Of a DNA stretch of 64,000 nt, positions 35,856 to 47,944 are shown piece after piece (position 1 is the stretch's first letter; the number at the start of each line of letters is the position of its first letter). The DNA is from Straminergon stramineum (taxonomy: Eukaryota > Streptophyta > Bryopsida > Hypnales > Calliergonaceae). The position numbers were made by a program, and so were the translations under genes. Location: contig OY987268.1 of assembly GCA_963920665.1 (NCBI GenBank), positions 7,690,501 through 7,754,500 of the forward strand, given 5' to 3'. The notes below the pieces were generated by a model. That model searched no databases, was not told where the DNA came from, and saw only the letters and a list, made by a program, of their open reading frames with translations.

Positions 35856-38800
35856 ATGGCGATGGCGATGACGGGGGGAGCGGCTTCGCGAGGGGGGAGA
35901 CGGGGGACGGGAGCGACGCCGGGGAAAGCTGTGTTGTTGATCGAGCTTAAGCATCGCATTCTGGCGATGCTGCACAAGCTTTCCGACCGGGATACGCAGC
36001 AGCTGGCAGTAGAGGAGCTCGAGCGGACGGCGCAGAATTTGTCTCCGGAAGGGATCGCGCTTTTCCTGACGTGTTTGTATGACACCGACTCGCAGCAGAA
36101 GAGCGTGGTGCGGCGCGAGAGTATTCGCCTCGTCGGGACGCTGGCGACGTTGCATGGCGACTCCTTGGCTTGTCACTTGCCGAAGATGGTCGGGAATATC
36201 GTGAAGAGGCTCAAGGATCCGGACTCCAACATTCGGGATGCGTGTGTGGAGACGATGGGAATTGTGGCGTCGCAAGTCGGAGCAGCTGACGCAGGCTCCG
36301 CGGCCACTGTCTTCGTGAAGCCGCTGTTGGAGGCGCTCGCGGAGCAGCACAGGGCCTTGCAGACCGGAGCGGCCATGTGCCTGGCGCGCGTCATCGAGTG
36401 TATCAAGGACCCGCACCCTCCGACTTTGCAACGCTTGAGTCCAAGACTGGTGAAAATGTTGGCGAGCCCTAACTTTTTGGCCAAGGCGTCGCTTCTGAAC
36501 GCCGTTGGAGTTATGGTGCAGGTAGTTTGCTCTTGGTTTCTTCATGCAACCTCTCCACTAACCTTTAAAGTTCCTAAAGCCTGGGACAAGCATAGTGGCA
36601 TTTTCGGTGTGGTAAACTTTTTTGTGATTTTCGTGATTTTTTCTCCTTCTTTGATCTCCTTTTTTCTCGGCACGCCAATCATCGGATTTCCAGTATGGTT
36701 CACAGTATTTCTAGTAACAATTGTGAATGACCTAGCTTCGAGAAGACATCAGGAATGGAAGTTTGTGGTGCGCTTGTTGTAATCATACACATAGTTGCTG
36801 TTTGATTCTTGCATAGTCAACTTTCTACGCGGGTCTTGCATGTTCCAGTTTTGAGAGGTGACTCTTTAGCTTGTTACCGGGTTGCCTATTTCTGAAGACT
36901 TTGAAATTACGTTATATTTTACAGTAGCTGTTATGTCCCGATGTGCCTCGTGCCATTCTTGCCATCCTATCAGCCACATTAATGCATGCTGGCAGTTCAT
37001 GAGCTAGTATCCCAAACGTTCCAGCTCTTGATATAGACAGTGGTGCAGGTTCCCGGAGTTGTTTCTACGTCTCAACTCCCCATTCTGCTTGCCGCTGTTC
37101 AAGAGGAGCTGGATAATGCGGAGTGGGCAGTGCGGAAAGCAGCGGCTGATACCATGTCCTGCTTTGCCACGGCAGCTGGTGACGCTCTGGCCTCCTACAG
37201 AGGAGGTGCTCTCGTTTCTTTAGAGAACATTCGATTCGATAAGGTGAGTTTGTTTTCAAGACTCATAGAATCTTCTTTCCAGTTTTCCATTGCATGTTTA
37301 ATCGCAAGGGCCGTCCTGGATCAGCTTGAGTAAGTTTTCCATTTTTGTGTACAAATTGAGATGATTATGTTTTAGGATTCTAGCTCTGACAATCGCAGAA
37401 TCTCATTTAGCTGTAGCCAGTTAGGGTCTGAATCGATGTATTTCGTGCACTGGTGAGTGGAGTAAGCGATTGCCAATTCCATACCTTAATTAAATTTTTT
37501 GGTTATGATCTAAATCCTCCTCAGAAGTTAGATGGAGCAATGAAATTTTTGGCCAATTGCACGGGCTTAGTTCATGCCGAGGTGTGCTAATTTGTATTCT
37601 TTTCATGCGTTCAGGTGAAGCCTGTTCGAGATTCTGTTTGTGAAGCGTTGCAGCTATGGAAGGCTATCTATGACCCAAATGCACCTCAGAGTTAGTGCCA
37701 ATTTTCATTCTTTTTTGTGATATTAGTTTTAAGATCCTTAAAATTTATGATACAACACCACTTCAGACTGCTTACATTAGATCTTGTGGTATACCTATGG
37801 CACATTTGCAACTCTTGAAGGATCTATCAGTGTACACACCTGTGAAACAGATTTGCAACGAAGATATGTATAAACTGACGGATCAACTGCATCTTGGGGA
37901 TGGTGCTGTGCCGCAGGTGGTACACCGTCAGGAAGCCACGATTCAGCCTCCCCGCGCTGTCTTGAAGGAGACAATACCCCTCCTTCTTTGACAGATCGTA
38001 AAAACAGTTCGCTGATGAAGTCTTGGGGTTCCGTAACTTCTTCTTTATCTGATTCCAGTGGAAGGCTTAAGACCATGCCTGAAAGACGTTCAAATATGTT
38101 GAAAAAAAAAACACCTTCTCTGAGTGACAGAAAGACTAATCCTGATTTTTTTCGGAAGCTGGAAGGTGTGAGGGATTCAGCCGATTGTCAAATTGAAGTC
38201 GCTGTTCCACGTGATCCACCTCAGGAAGAGAGTCCAAGAGCTGGGGTTGCTAGTAGTGAGCATATTGCTTATCACGGAAACCGCACTGAAGCATTTCCAG
38301 GATCTGCCAGTGGATATGCTGCGGGTGGAATGTTGATATCTGAGGAGAATAATGATCAGGTAGAAGGTGAGCAACGCAATCAGCCACCAGAAAATGGGGA
38401 GATAGATCATAGAAATGGTCACAAACGTAACTCTTCCTGGGATGCCAATATCTCTAGTCTGACCGGCAATGAGAAGGCGACTGCAGACATGGGAGCTGTG
38501 CACCGGCACTTTCATAGCTTGGAACGCCAGCAACTTTCGATGATGGAGATGCTCCAGGTCAATTTCTAAGCTCCTCTGTGTTGCAACTATTTAGTTGGTT
38601 AGTTCCTGATGTAGCTTGATTTGCTGGATGCCTATTACATCTTGGAATGACAATGATCGATGTGGGATGGGCAGGATTCTATGGCGCGCGTGCATGAGAG
38701 CATGCAAGATTTAGAAGGGCGGGTTTCTAGACTGGAGCAGGTTGTGGAGAATATTGCTCACAGTATTTCCGGCAATGCAGAAGGGAGGGCTCCGGTTGGT

Positions 38801-40223
38801 GAGTCGCCTCGATTTCAAGGTGGTCATTCACTTGGAAAATACCATTCTGGTAATGGGTACCTAAACTTCAAAGCTGGTTTAGCGACCGAGGATAACGCAG
38901 CTCCATCAAGTACGAGAAGTCAGGACTCCATGGAGAAGATGATAGAGTCAACATCTGAAGGACTAGACGAATTTAGCTTCGGCGCCGGCCATCAGATGCC
39001 AGCGGCAGAAGCGTTGAGGCGACCCAGTGTGCTTGGGGCAAGTCCATTGCAGAAAGGCAACAATAGAGATGATGTAGAGCTTGAGCATTTGGGAACCCGG
39101 AGAGTGTGTGATCGAAGTGCAGGACTTCTTCCACAAGGGGAAGGGCCTTCTGCTCGGAGTGTTTGGCATGCATCCAAAGACGAAGCTATAGCGGCCATTC
39201 GTGGTGCTGCTATCCCCAGTAGACCTCATTTGCATCGGAAGCTCTCCGGTCGGGATTTTAACGCAGATCAGAAGCCCAATAGAGTGGTCGGCGGACCCTT
39301 CTGGATGCTCTGGAGCCGAGCCATGGAGAGTGTCCGCTCAGGCGACCTAAATGGTGCTTACGTCGAAATTCTTGGGAGCAGTGATGAGCTCTTATTGGTG
39401 CGCTTGATGGGCCGCACTGGCCCTGTCTTAGAACAACTCAGTGCTGGGACCGTGTCTCAGCTTATGGGCGGCATTAAACAATTTCTTCAACAGCAGAGCT
39501 TCTTGGATTGCATAATTCCTTGGATTCAGCAGGTATCCATCTTTTTCTGCCAGAAGATCGTGTCCCCATTGCCATCTAATTGTGGCTTTATTTTTCATGT
39601 TGACGGAAGGACTAATCAACGATAGTATCTTTGAAGCGTGTTCGTTGACAGGATCTTCACAAATTGATCTGCTTCTTGTTTTGGTTTTAAGATATATATT
39701 TTCAACATCTTTTCGGTACGTGTGGCTGCAGTGGATGAAAACCAAAACTAAAGAAATCCATAGCACCATTTCTATGTAATTTTGGTTACTTTAGCTGTGA
39801 ATCTTTTCAGCCGCCAACTACATCTGATGGAGATAGGGACGTAATTGGAAAGAGGGTCCATATTTGGGGAAGATTGCGGTTATTTTGTTTGTTATTTTTT
39901 TTTATCAGGTTTCGTTTAGGAACATAACCGAGCCTGTTTCTGATTTACTCTATTCTCAGATACAGTACCTGTATTTCGCATAGTGGGTCGCTGTTTACTG
40001 ATAATGGTTTTAATGCTTTGTACAGGTGTCAGATCTTGTCGCAAGTAATGGTCCCGATGCGCTTGGACTGATGGTAGACACGAGAAAGGACCTCGTCTTC
40101 GCTCTGCAAGAGGCCACTAGTGTGGAGTATGCACAGAGCTGGATGGGTGCCAAAATTGCAGAACTGGCAGAGCTGCTGGGGAATGCATGGTCATCAAGTG
40201 GAAGTAGCGCTGCGGATAGATGA
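35856..40223 (+). CDS. TORTIFOLIA1/SPIRAL2-like microtubule-associated protein
   Basis: Plant-specific HEAT-repeat protein of the TORTIFOLIA1/SPIRAL2 family, which binds cortical microtubules and their minus ends and influences growth direction. Six exons, almost all joined at phase 0: 35856-36521, 37049-37243, 37615-37690, 37917-38557, 38675-39532 and 40026-40223, giving 877 aa (family members are about 860-930). Residues ~20-312 form the N-terminal HEAT/TOG-like array: LKHRILAMLHKLSDRDTQQL, ALFLTCLYDTDSQQKSVVRR, IVKRLKDPDSNIRDACVETM, QEELDNAEWAVRKAAADTM and VRDSVCEALQLWK. A Ser/Lys/Arg-rich linker follows (~313-500). A predicted coiled coil (QDLEGRVSRLEQVVENIAHS, ~540-565) precedes the conserved C-terminal domain from FWMLWSRAMESVRSGDLNGA to the end. 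Three in-frame ATGs open the protein (MAMAM); the first is used. The first exon is markedly GC-rich. No disruption seen. Confidence 0.93.
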
Positions 40224-40940
40224 TGAACACTGCAACTTGCAGGATAGTAGTCTTGGAATCCCGCGATTGGGACTCAGATCAGAATTTCGCATGTCAGAAC
40301 ATCACTGACTGTAATGGTCGAAATGATGTGTCATCATACCACAATTGTATTTTCGATGAAGGGCAGACAATAGTCTTTTTTGGCGTAGACGCAGCCCCCC
40401 ATGGCAAAAGGAGTCACCAAATTACTCCAATTATTGGACCAATTGGTGCATTCTTTGTTTCTACAGTCCACAGTGAAGTCATCCATCCACAGCATCCTTA
40501 CAGGGTTAAGGTAACTACACCTAATATCCTAATATTGTATGAATAAGGGTTTGAGCATGGTTCCTATTATTGAACTGCAAATTTTTTTTGTTGGATTTTG
40601 TTGGTAGTTGAAAGGGGATTCTAGATTCTCTTTGAATGCATTTTTTGGACACAATGTGAATAAACTACAGAAATTTCCAAATGTTGAAAATAGGTGAAAA
40701 TAAAACCGACAATAGACTCATGAATGGAAATCGTTGATTTTTGCCAAAAATCAATACGGGTCAGTCTTTGAAACAGGTCATTATGAAGTGTAGTTACCTT
40801 TCCAAACTCAAAAGTATGAGCAAGAGATGGATGGTCTTTTTTTGAACTACAGTTGGTGAACTAAATATACTTTTAGTTTCACATCTATTACTTCATCTTC
40901 ATATAGAGCATAACCCAGATGGAATAACTTCTAGATTAAA
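40224..40940. other. 3' region of the TORTIFOLIA1-like gene and intergenic DNA
   Basis: Mixed-composition sequence to about 40510 is probably 3' UTR. Then AT-rich intergenic DNA without recognised genes. Confidence 0.45.
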
Positions 40941-40944
40941 GTCT

Positions 40945-41194
40945 GGTATCTCAAATGCACCATTGATCCAAAATTGCCATCATCACTCTATGTACATATC
41001 CAAAATCAATATCTACCTATGTAGAAGAAACGATTTTAGAACATCTACCAAAAAACTTGTGACCCTTCCTAACTTTTGGATACAATATCCAAATGTCACA
41101 TTCTTTGATATGCATTGAAACCTCCTTTCACTTGTCAACAAGAAAATATGAAAATTTGACTAGCAAAAATTGGGTGTTTGGGGGTACCTACCTT
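40945..41194 (+). repeat. TIR element family R6, copy 1
   Basis: First of three same-orientation copies (others 43678-43976 and 45997-46301). Shared landmarks are 'aaatgcaccattga', 'ccaaaatcaatat', 'gaaacgattttagaac', 'caagaaaatatgaaaattt' and a 3' end 'gtttgggggt...cctacctt'. The left terminus is eroded in this copy. Confidence 0.6.
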
Positions 41195-43080
41195 AGTATT
41201 GGTAATTCTTAATCATTCAAAATTGTACTCAATTGTTTCACTTGAAAGTAATCACATTTTGGGAAAGATTTAGACATTGATTGGAGTTTTTACTTTTCTA
41301 TCATTGCAACCTCTACTTGATACCAGTATATGATATACCAAGCCAATGATTGGGGGAATTGACAATCGTGTGTACTAGGTGACTGAATTGATTCATTTAT
41401 CTTAAATAAGGATTCAAAATAAAAACCTAAGTCAAAGTTTGGTAGGCAATTATTATTATTATTTTGAATTCTTTTTAAATAAAATTATACAAGAAAATTG
41501 AAACAAACAAGGGAATAGATGATTAATAATAGAGAACTAATGATATTAGTTGGTTTGGTTTATTATCTCCTCGACCATTTCACAAAGTATAAGGGAAATG
41601 CCCCCTTATTGTTGCAACAATTGATTTTGATTGGCAACTTTTGCCATGTAAATTTTACAAGCTAATGCATCTTATTAAATTGATAAAATCATCCCAATCA
41701 ATACCAATAGGTATCTTTTGGACTCAAAGTCTTGCAAAATTTGGTTTGCATCAAGTCAGTTTTATAATCACTATATAAATGCATTTTTCACCTTTTGCTA
41801 TTGATGTTTGTGTGCTCCAATATTGCAATTATGAGCACTCAATATAGCCATTTTTGTAAAGATGAAAATCACTTAATTTTCTAAAACTTAATTTCTATAA
41901 CATGAAATTGCTTTGGCATTATGAAAACCTTCTTTTTAGACCTTTTCTTGAGCATAATTGAAAAACTTCCAACCATTAAGGTTATTGCTAGTAAAGTAGT
42001 ACATTGTTGTTGTGAAAACAACCCCCCTTGTCCCTCCATAAATGGGCACATTATTTCTCAGTGACGCTCTATTTTACATGAAAGTAAATCCACCTGATTG
42101 TGACTCCTTTCTAAAACAAATTCTTATTTACAATGTACCACTTCTAATTATGACAATCTTGGGTCACTTTTGAAGAAACCTAATTTTAGCACTTTGAAAA
42201 TTCTTAGTTTTATTCATAACAATGTTCAAAAAATGCTTAAGAAGAGAATCTATAGTACTCTTTTGACTTCCAACAAGATCCAACAAAGAATTATGCAATT
42301 TAATAATAGGAACATTGCTCAATTGCTTTTTTGGAAGCAATTAGGTATACACTCACTCAGACTTCTTTAATCTAACCCTCTCTTCAATGACATTCATGAA
42401 TATCTTGCCTCTTGCCACAATATTTTTGGCTAGAACACACTTATCTCACATTCAAACTATTGGACCTTTATTGTAACTGCCTTTCAAGCTGTTACATTAA
42501 TAGAATTAGAAAGTAGTTATTGTACTCAATTCAAAACCATACCATATGATATCAAATATCCAACCACAACAATTCCATAGTCTTAGATTATTTTTCACCA
42601 TTGTTAGGTAGGGTGCTTTGAAAGCCACCCTACTCTAAAAGTGACCACTAACAAAAAGGCACATTTTGCTTTCTTCCATGTATCAATATTGTACATTTTA
42701 GGACACAGTCACTTTTAGTGACCAATGCATTTCAACTTTAAAAATTCGTAACTAATTACACCAAGGTCCAAAAAATATGAAATGACTAGGATTAGATGCC
42801 AATTCCATTTTTCTTCCTACGAAAATTTGTTGAAAACTGTTTCAAGTAGTTTAGCTTTCCCCCAAATGCAATCAGTTCTTAAGAGGTTACTTCCTTAGAC
42901 CAATCAGACACCAATTTTAGCAAATACAGTACTCAGCCCTGGCTCTAAGTTGTGGCGTAAATAATTGCAAGTGATCTGATGACTCCCAATACCTGGGTTT
43001 TGTTTTCAACCTTCCCCAGGCTCATGTTGTATGCCAAAAAAAAGGCCAAGAAGGATTGACCCCTTATTGCCCCATGTAAG
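41195..43080. other. AT-rich intergenic DNA
   Basis: I see no gene, strong repeat or RNA here apart from a short ATT run at about 41449-41462. Confidence 0.5.
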
Positions 43081-43275
43081 GGTAAATTTAAAAATCGCCC
43101 CCTATTTTGTGCCACATAAATTTTGAATTTCTTCATCTCTCTAAGCTACTATTGAGGCCCTTGATTGAAAATATGAAAATATGAATTCAAAAATTTCAAA
43201 TTTTATCATTTAAGGCAGATAAAAAAATTCAATGTGTTTATCAAGGGTAAAATACATGGCAATAAGGGAATCAAT
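43081..43275 (+). repeat. Dispersed repeat R3, copy B
   Basis: Degenerate relative of 2331-2505 in the same orientation, with the same order of shared blocks. Termini are not defined. Confidence 0.5.
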
Positions 43276-43677
43276 CCTCCCTACCAGAAAAAAAAAGACT
43301 TCAACAAAGTCTGTGTAGAGAAAGAAAATTAAATGATCCATGAGAAGATCCACATGACCAATTATAACAATTGTGGGTCTTTTTACAGTGTACTCATTTT
43401 ACTAATATTTACAAGCTAGTACAAATAGATATTTAAGTCTTCCACAATTATGGTGTACTTCAGCAAGCAAGTTAACTTTTATGCCTTTATTCTGGCCCAT
43501 TTTGCAAGGGTAAAGGTGTGTGCACTTGAACTATCTTCTTCAAGATTTCGTTCATATCCGAAGGTGCATGCACACTACATAACTTACTCTTTTATAAACT
43601 ACTCTAACTTGAAGATAGTAGTGAGTTTATGAGAAAGGACCACTCCTTTCCCCACACATAAGAGTAGTACTTAAGTA

Positions 43678-43976
43678 CGGTGGACACCTCTCAAATGCAC
43701 CATTGATCCAAACCACCATCATCACTTTGTCTACATTTCCAAAATCAATATGTACGTATGTGGAAGAAATGATTTTAGAACTCGTCTACCAGACTAAAAA
43801 AAACATTGAGCTTCATAATTTTTGCATATGGAATTCAAATGTTGCATTCTTTGGTGCATTAGAACCTCCTTTTACTTGTCACTTGTTATCAAGAAAATAT
43901 GAAAATTTGACTAGTCTAATAATAATAACTAACTAGGCACAGTAGCAAAAAGTGGCCATTTGGGGGGTGCCCACCT
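43678..43976 (+). repeat. TIR element family R6, copy 2
   Basis: It starts 'ggtggacacc' and ends 'ggggtgcccacctt', an imperfect inverted pair, and shares the internal blocks of the other two R6 copies. About 300 bp without coding capacity, so MITE-like. Confidence 0.65.
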
Positions 43977-44030
43977 TGTGATCATTGAAATTGCCATGAG
44001 TTTTGGCTCTACAGAGCAGCAATAAGTTAC

Positions 44031-44364
44031 TAAGGTAGAAGGCTCATAAAGTGTCCATCTAAGAGCTGAAACTGAATTTTGGGGAGGTGAAACTTATTGA
44101 AATATTTTTCAGTAAATTTTGATTGAAAGACAAGAGGAATTGACATCTAACCCAAGTCGTTTCATATTTTTTGGAGCTTTGTAGAATTAGTTATGAATTT
44201 TTGAAGTCGAAATGGCAAAGGGCTCTAAAACCACACACCTCCTCACAAGTACACTGTTGGTACATCCCTGTAAAGATGAAAAAAACCCATGTACACACAG
44301 TGTACATTTGAGGAGGTGTGCGGTTTTAATGCCTGAGTGTGCGGATTTCGAGCCTTCTACCTTA
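44031..44364. repeat. TIR element family R1, copy B (334 bp)
   Basis: It starts TAAGGTAGAAGGCTC and ends with the exact inverse GAGCCTTCTACCTTA, a perfect 15-bp terminal inverted repeat. Internal blocks match 2773-3190. Near 44224-44330 a second internal inverted pair ('ctctaaaaccacacacctcct'-like and 'aggaggtgtgcggtttt') gives extra hairpin potential. No clear target duplication. Confidence 0.7.
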
Positions 44365-45225
44365 CATGGTATGAAACAACTTGAGAAAATTCCCAACATT
44401 GCAATGAGGCCATCAAACGCTTGTGTTTCTTGGTACGCAACATTTAGAGTAAGGTAGGAGGAAATTTCCAACTCTTTCAATTGATTAGCAAATTTGAGAC
44501 AAATATTATAAAATATCAAGTATAAACTGATTCAACGGAGAAAGAATTTGGGTACAATGGGTTTTATAAGCCCCATGTGTAAGGTAGCAGGCTCGAAAAT
44601 GGCACATCTAAGGAGAAAATCACAGCTGTGGAAGAAATAGTGAGCCGAATGATTTCCAATTTTTTTTGATAGGTACACAAATGGAAGAGAAATGCATGAC
44701 AATTAGAACCATAATTTTCTGACTTAGAATGAATAAGATCTGATTTTCTGAAGTGAAGAGTGACTAGGTCGCTATTTATGTTTGTAGATTGCACCATGAA
44801 TCAATTTGCATGTGTGGTTGAAAAGAGCACAATAGTTTCAAAATAGTTTAACCACTTCCACAATGTGTTCATAGAAGTTCCAAAATACGTGAATAGGGTG
44901 TCTTGAGTGCATGGCAATATAACAAATTTTCATATCTTTTTTCTATGTATTGCAGGCCCCACTTTCATTTACATTTACCTCTCTTTTGTCAATGTAATTT
45001 CAAATTACCTATTTACAATTTAACGACACATTTATGTTTGCTGAATGACACAGAATAGTGGGCCTAAAACACTATCCATGGTCCTAAAATCACACATATG
45101 TTGTCACAATAACCTTCTTCCTAAAATGTAGTCCATTTCAGGAACCACCCCCACTATTTATGGCCCTTTTTTAGGGTCGATTCTTAATGCCGCTCCATTT
45201 CAGGACCTCCTACTGTAGTTGTCAT
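44365..45225. other. Intergenic DNA with further R1-end-like fragments
   Basis: Fragments near 44450 ('gtaaggtaggagg') and 44578 ('gtaaggtagcaggctcgaaa') resemble R1 termini and may be solo or rearranged ends. No gene seen. Confidence 0.4.
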
Positions 45226-45625
45226 TAACCCTTTAAGGAGTAGTCGATCATGTTGTGGTCAATCTAGATACTTTTTTCTCAATGGGCAGAGTTTGGAGAA
45301 AAATCTAGGGAAGGACCAAAGGGAATGGATGTAGAGATTTGTGAACCACATCCACCGGGCTAGGAATCACCCCAATCCATGCTTACATGTGGAAATGGGA
45401 TTCAAAATATTGATGCAAAAGTAGTTGTAAATATGACAATTACTCCCGAAAGATGGACATAAATGAGAAAGATACACATGTTTGTAAAATGCACTATACG
45501 CCCAATGCATATGTTTGGTCAAATCTTTGTTTTAAACCATTGATGTGTTGTAATTTTAATTTTTCAGATATGCAACGAAAGTGGGTTGCTTGCACCCTAG
45601 ATCAACCACGGTCCTTAAAGGGTTA
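45226..45625. repeat. 400-bp element with perfect 14-bp terminal inverted repeats (R7)
   Basis: TAACCCTTTAAGGA at 45226-45239 is exactly inverted at 45612-45625 (TCCTTAAAGGGTTA). No protein coding is evident between. The borders are followed by TCA on the right and preceded by TCAT on the left, a weak hint of a 3-bp duplication. A MITE-like element is likely, family unknown. Confidence 0.55.
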
Positions 45626-45712
45626 TCAAAATTGATTCAGATTTCATCCAACTTGAACAGGAAAATTCAACAATAATATTGTAGCTCACCTGCACAAGAA
45701 AATTCAATAATA

Positions 45713-45902
45713 CTAGTACAAACTTGTTGCAATGCAACATCAAACTAAGGAGAATATGGACTAGATAGCTAGTTGGAGTCCCACAAAATTGGATGAAAAA
45801 CATTTGGGATGACATGATGAAACATTTAGGATGAATATGTGACCATATTTGTGACAATGGGTCATGACATAAATTGTGACACTCTATACCTAATATAATA
45901 GA
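45713..45902 (-). mobile_element. Helitron-like element family R2, copy 4 (best preserved)
   Basis: Read on the minus strand it runs from TCTATTATATT (after A) to CTAG (before T), 190 bp. Eight bases before the CTAG there is a perfect hairpin, TGTTGC-ATT-GCAACA, as expected near a Helitron 3' end. Against this class, the identical 10-mer TTCAATAATA lies directly outside both ends (45703-45712 and 45903-45912). That would be a target duplication, which Helitrons do not make. Confidence 0.5.
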
Positions 45903-45996
45903 TTCAATAATACTTTGGTTAGCATAACTCTTTTTGAAGCTCACAAAAGGGCTCCAACTACTCTCAACTTCCAACTACAAATTGTCAATAATATAT

Positions 45997-46301
45997 AAGG
46001 TGGGCACCCAAAATGCACCATTGACCCAAAATTGCTATCTCACTTTGTGTGTACCTTCAATATCAATATGTATCTATTAATCTATGTGGAGGAAATGATT
46101 TTGGAACCTTACCAAAAAAAACAACTTTGACCCTTCCTAAATAACTTTTGCATATGCCAGTTTCAAAATGTCACTTTCTTTCGTGTGTTAGAACCTCTGC
46201 TTTGACTTGTCAACAAGAAAATATGAAAATTTGACTAGTCTAATAGTAGTAGTAACTAGGCGCAATAGCAAAAAATGGCGGTTTGGGGGAGTGCCCACAT
46301 T
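45997..46301 (+). repeat. TIR element family R6, copy 3 (best termini)
   Basis: It starts AAGGTGGGCACCCAAA and ends 'tttgggggagtgcccacatt', an imperfect ~16-bp inverted pair. Internal blocks match copies 1 and 2. MITE-like, no coding capacity. Confidence 0.65.
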
Positions 46302-46946
46302 GGAGGTTGTTGATAAATCATAGGTAGATTTCTAAGATCTTCCAAGAAAACACAATTGAATACAAAACCTTAGGAGAATTTTTTGTACAATGGAATGATG
46401 GTCTTGTGTTGTATTTTGTTCCCAAGTAGTTGACCATCTATGCCTCAAAAAGCCATGCACTTTTCAACATTCAGGCTAGCATGCCAATAAGGATTTTTTG
46501 TTGCTTGTTTATATCCATTGCATTTATCCTATTGTCATGGAAAAACAAATTTGTCAAAGATTGTGTACAATGAAAGTTTCTAGGGATTGTGCATCAATAT
46601 TTTTTCTTTGGGCAACCGAAAATATTTGCCACCTACTTAGCAAACAAAAGCCCCCTACTTTTGGTATCCTTAAGAAAAACATTATTATATGCAATAGAGT
46701 GAATTCAAGGAATTAAGAGTCTTCAGGACACATGCCTAAGAATTTTTTAGTAGAAAAAGTTTGTAAGCCACCAGTTGCATTATAACAATAAGCTTTTTAT
46801 GACACACAACACTTCATCAAAAGTTTGATAAGGTCCTTTACTTTGAGTATCCAACTCAATTATGTACTTGAAATGCTAGGCAACTATAGATAGGGATGCA
46901 ATTGGATTGAAGTTCTACAATGGATACGCATTGATTTTCTCAATCC
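46302..46946. other. AT-rich intergenic DNA
   Basis: I see nothing beyond short chance reading frames. Confidence 0.45.
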
Positions 46947-47899
46947 TTAACCCCTAAAGGACCAAATGGTGTTTTTTGGCAACATAGTGATTTTGGGCAG
47001 CTCACTACGGATGGAATTTTGATTTTTTTTCTTTGAAATTTTCACACAACATTTTCCCAAGGAGTAGCTTTAAGACCCAACAATTTTCATAACTTTTGAA
47101 TACATGGTTAAAAAGTTATTGTATAATATGTTGTTTTCATTGCTCGGCGGGTAGCCTAGTCAGCAAAAAAAACTTCTTGAAAAATCACTTTTTTTTAAAA
47201 TAAAAATTTGAAATTGGTTTTCTACATTTATATATTCATGAAAAGCTTTGAATCATTCCATTTTGATTTGTGAGACAAAAGTTATGAAGAGTTTTAGTTG
47301 TGGGTAGTTTGTGGGTAGTAATGGAATCTCTACTCTCAAATAAACTTTGAAGACCTTTATTTCACTCAATTTTTAATATTTTTGGAAAAAAATAAAAACT
47401 TGAGTTGTAGATTGTTTATTACAACATTAAAACCATTGGGGTTGGCATTTTTCAATTCCATAAATAAATTATTAACACTTTAGTATTTTGAATCATTCTC
47501 TACTTCTTTCAACTTACTATTTTTTTCCTATCTGTTGTACAATTCCAAATGATCCAAAAAATTTCAAGCATGTAGCCAACATGACTTGAAGAATGAATCC
47601 AAAAAGTTACAAACATTTTGGACATTTTTTCATAATGATTTGACCTTGTGGAGTGCATCTGCCCGGATTTTTGCAGGGCCAAAAAATGGCTTTTTGTCAC
47701 TTCAAATGCTAATATCTTGCAATCCAAACGGTGGAAATTTCTGAAATTTTTTCCACATCTTCCCAAACCAGATTAATACAAGATCCTACGGTTACATTTG
47801 TCCAAAAATTTATTTTTTCTAAAATTTGGTACTTGTATTGGAGATGATAGTTTTGGAGCATTTTTAGTGAAAACATAGTCAAAAACCTTTAGGGGTTAA
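46947..47899. repeat. 953-bp segment with perfect 14-bp inverted ends (R8)
   Basis: TTAACCCCTAAAGG at 46947-46960 is exactly inverted at 47886-47899 (CCTTTAGGGGTTAA). The ends resemble those of R7 (TAACCCTTTAAGGA), so the two may belong to one terminal-repeat family. No transposase-like frame is visible inside. Confidence 0.45.
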
Positions 47900-47944
47900 C
47901 CCCTCATTGTCGAAGGGGACCAAAAGTGTCCTCATATAGTTTCA

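Noticed and set aside
35769..36545. 258-codon open frame on the minus strand
   Set aside because: It is the antisense of the GC-rich first exon of the TORTIFOLIA1-like gene, has low-complexity Arg/His/Pro content and no family resemblance.
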